Source: a bacterium
GTDB taxonomy: Bacteria > CG2-30-53-67 > CG2-30-70-394
Direction: 5' to 3'
DNA: 20,354 nt
NCBI GenBank assembly: GCA_024278555.1
Contig: JAJRSX010000047.1
Coordinates: 1 to 20,354, forward strand
The notes beneath the pieces are model-generated. The model saw nothing but the letters and a program-made list of their open reading frames with translations, was not told the DNA's origin and did no database searches. Positions 20,328 through 20,354 of the stretch are shown piece by piece. Position 1 is the first letter of the stretch; every line of letters starts with the position of its first letter. The translations under genes and the position numbers were made by a program.

Positions 20328-20354
20328 ATGAAGCAGGCTACCACGCAGACGATC
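20328..20354 (+). CDS. Start of a probable transposase, truncated by the window end
   Basis: ATG 20328 opens a frame of nine codons (MKQATTQTI) to the end of the window, with AAAGGAG five to eleven bases upstream. Position after a structured leader and beside a repeat suggests a transposase, possibly IS110-like as at the left edge. Too little sequence is visible to be sure. Confidence 0.4.

Larger units (their letters stand above)
20234..20354 (+). mobile_element. Left end of an insertion sequence, probably IS110-like, cut by the window edge
   Basis: A structured non-coding leader of about 94 bases is followed by a short reading frame beginning MKQATTQTI, with the ribosome binding site AAAGGAG. 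The short basic/polar start fits the first residues of some IS110-type transposases, and IS110 elements carry a structured RNA upstream of the gene, but only nine codons are visible. The inferred left boundary at about 20234 is where the shared repeat ends. Family assignment is tentative. Confidence 0.45.

Overview
The window is GC-rich bacterial chromosomal DNA from a Gram-negative, menaquinone-using organism. The evidence is a type IV pilus PilX/PilY1 pair, an FtsY with an acidic N-terminal region, RecN, ProA, and two radical-SAM enzymes of the futalosine route to menaquinone (MqnE, MqnC). This combination fits a high-GC proteobacterium in the broad sense, for example a Desulfuromonadota-like lineage. 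I cannot assign a genus.

Layout: (1) 1-656 holds the inside of a broken IS110-type transposase that runs into interspersed repeat DNA. (2) 657-7909 is a compact plus-strand run: pilX, a pilY1-like gene, phoH, a small inserted DUF6883/DUF4926 pair with a frameshift in its first gene, ybeY, a DgkA-PAP2 fusion and ftsY. Most junctions overlap or are only a few bases wide. (3) 7910-8219 is packed with REP-like palindromes. (4) 8220-10618 encodes a zinc alcohol dehydrogenase and a MATE transporter that overlap by four bases. (5) 10657-11242 is a complete yefM-yoeB toxin-antitoxin module with a candidate promoter, TGTACA operator and terminator. (6) recN (minus) diverges from a 111-residue degenerate receiver-like protein (plus). 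(7) 13453-16155 holds mqnE and mqnC on the minus strand, separated and followed by repeat-rich spacers. (8) 16189-16874 is a ribbon-helix-helix/PIN toxin-antitoxin pair lying between two near-identical 29-base palindromes. (9) 16961-19739 carries, on the minus strand, a membrane-anchored HExxH peptidase, a half-size GDT1/UPF0016 protein and proA. (10) 19740-20354 is gene-free repeat DNA that ends in the left end and first codons of another mobile element, probably IS110-like.

The housekeeping genes are ordinary. The unusual material is between them. There are several families of purine-rich repeats with a period of about eight bases, usually arranged as hairpins. A segment of about 99 bp is shared in inverted orientation by the two ends of the window, each copy next to mobile-element DNA. 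Twin palindromes flank a toxin-antitoxin pair. A small accessory gene pair splits phoH from ybeY. The mobile-element leader at the right edge can form two mutually exclusive hairpins, one of which hides the transposase ribosome binding site. All calls come from reading the sequence; no database or folding program was run.
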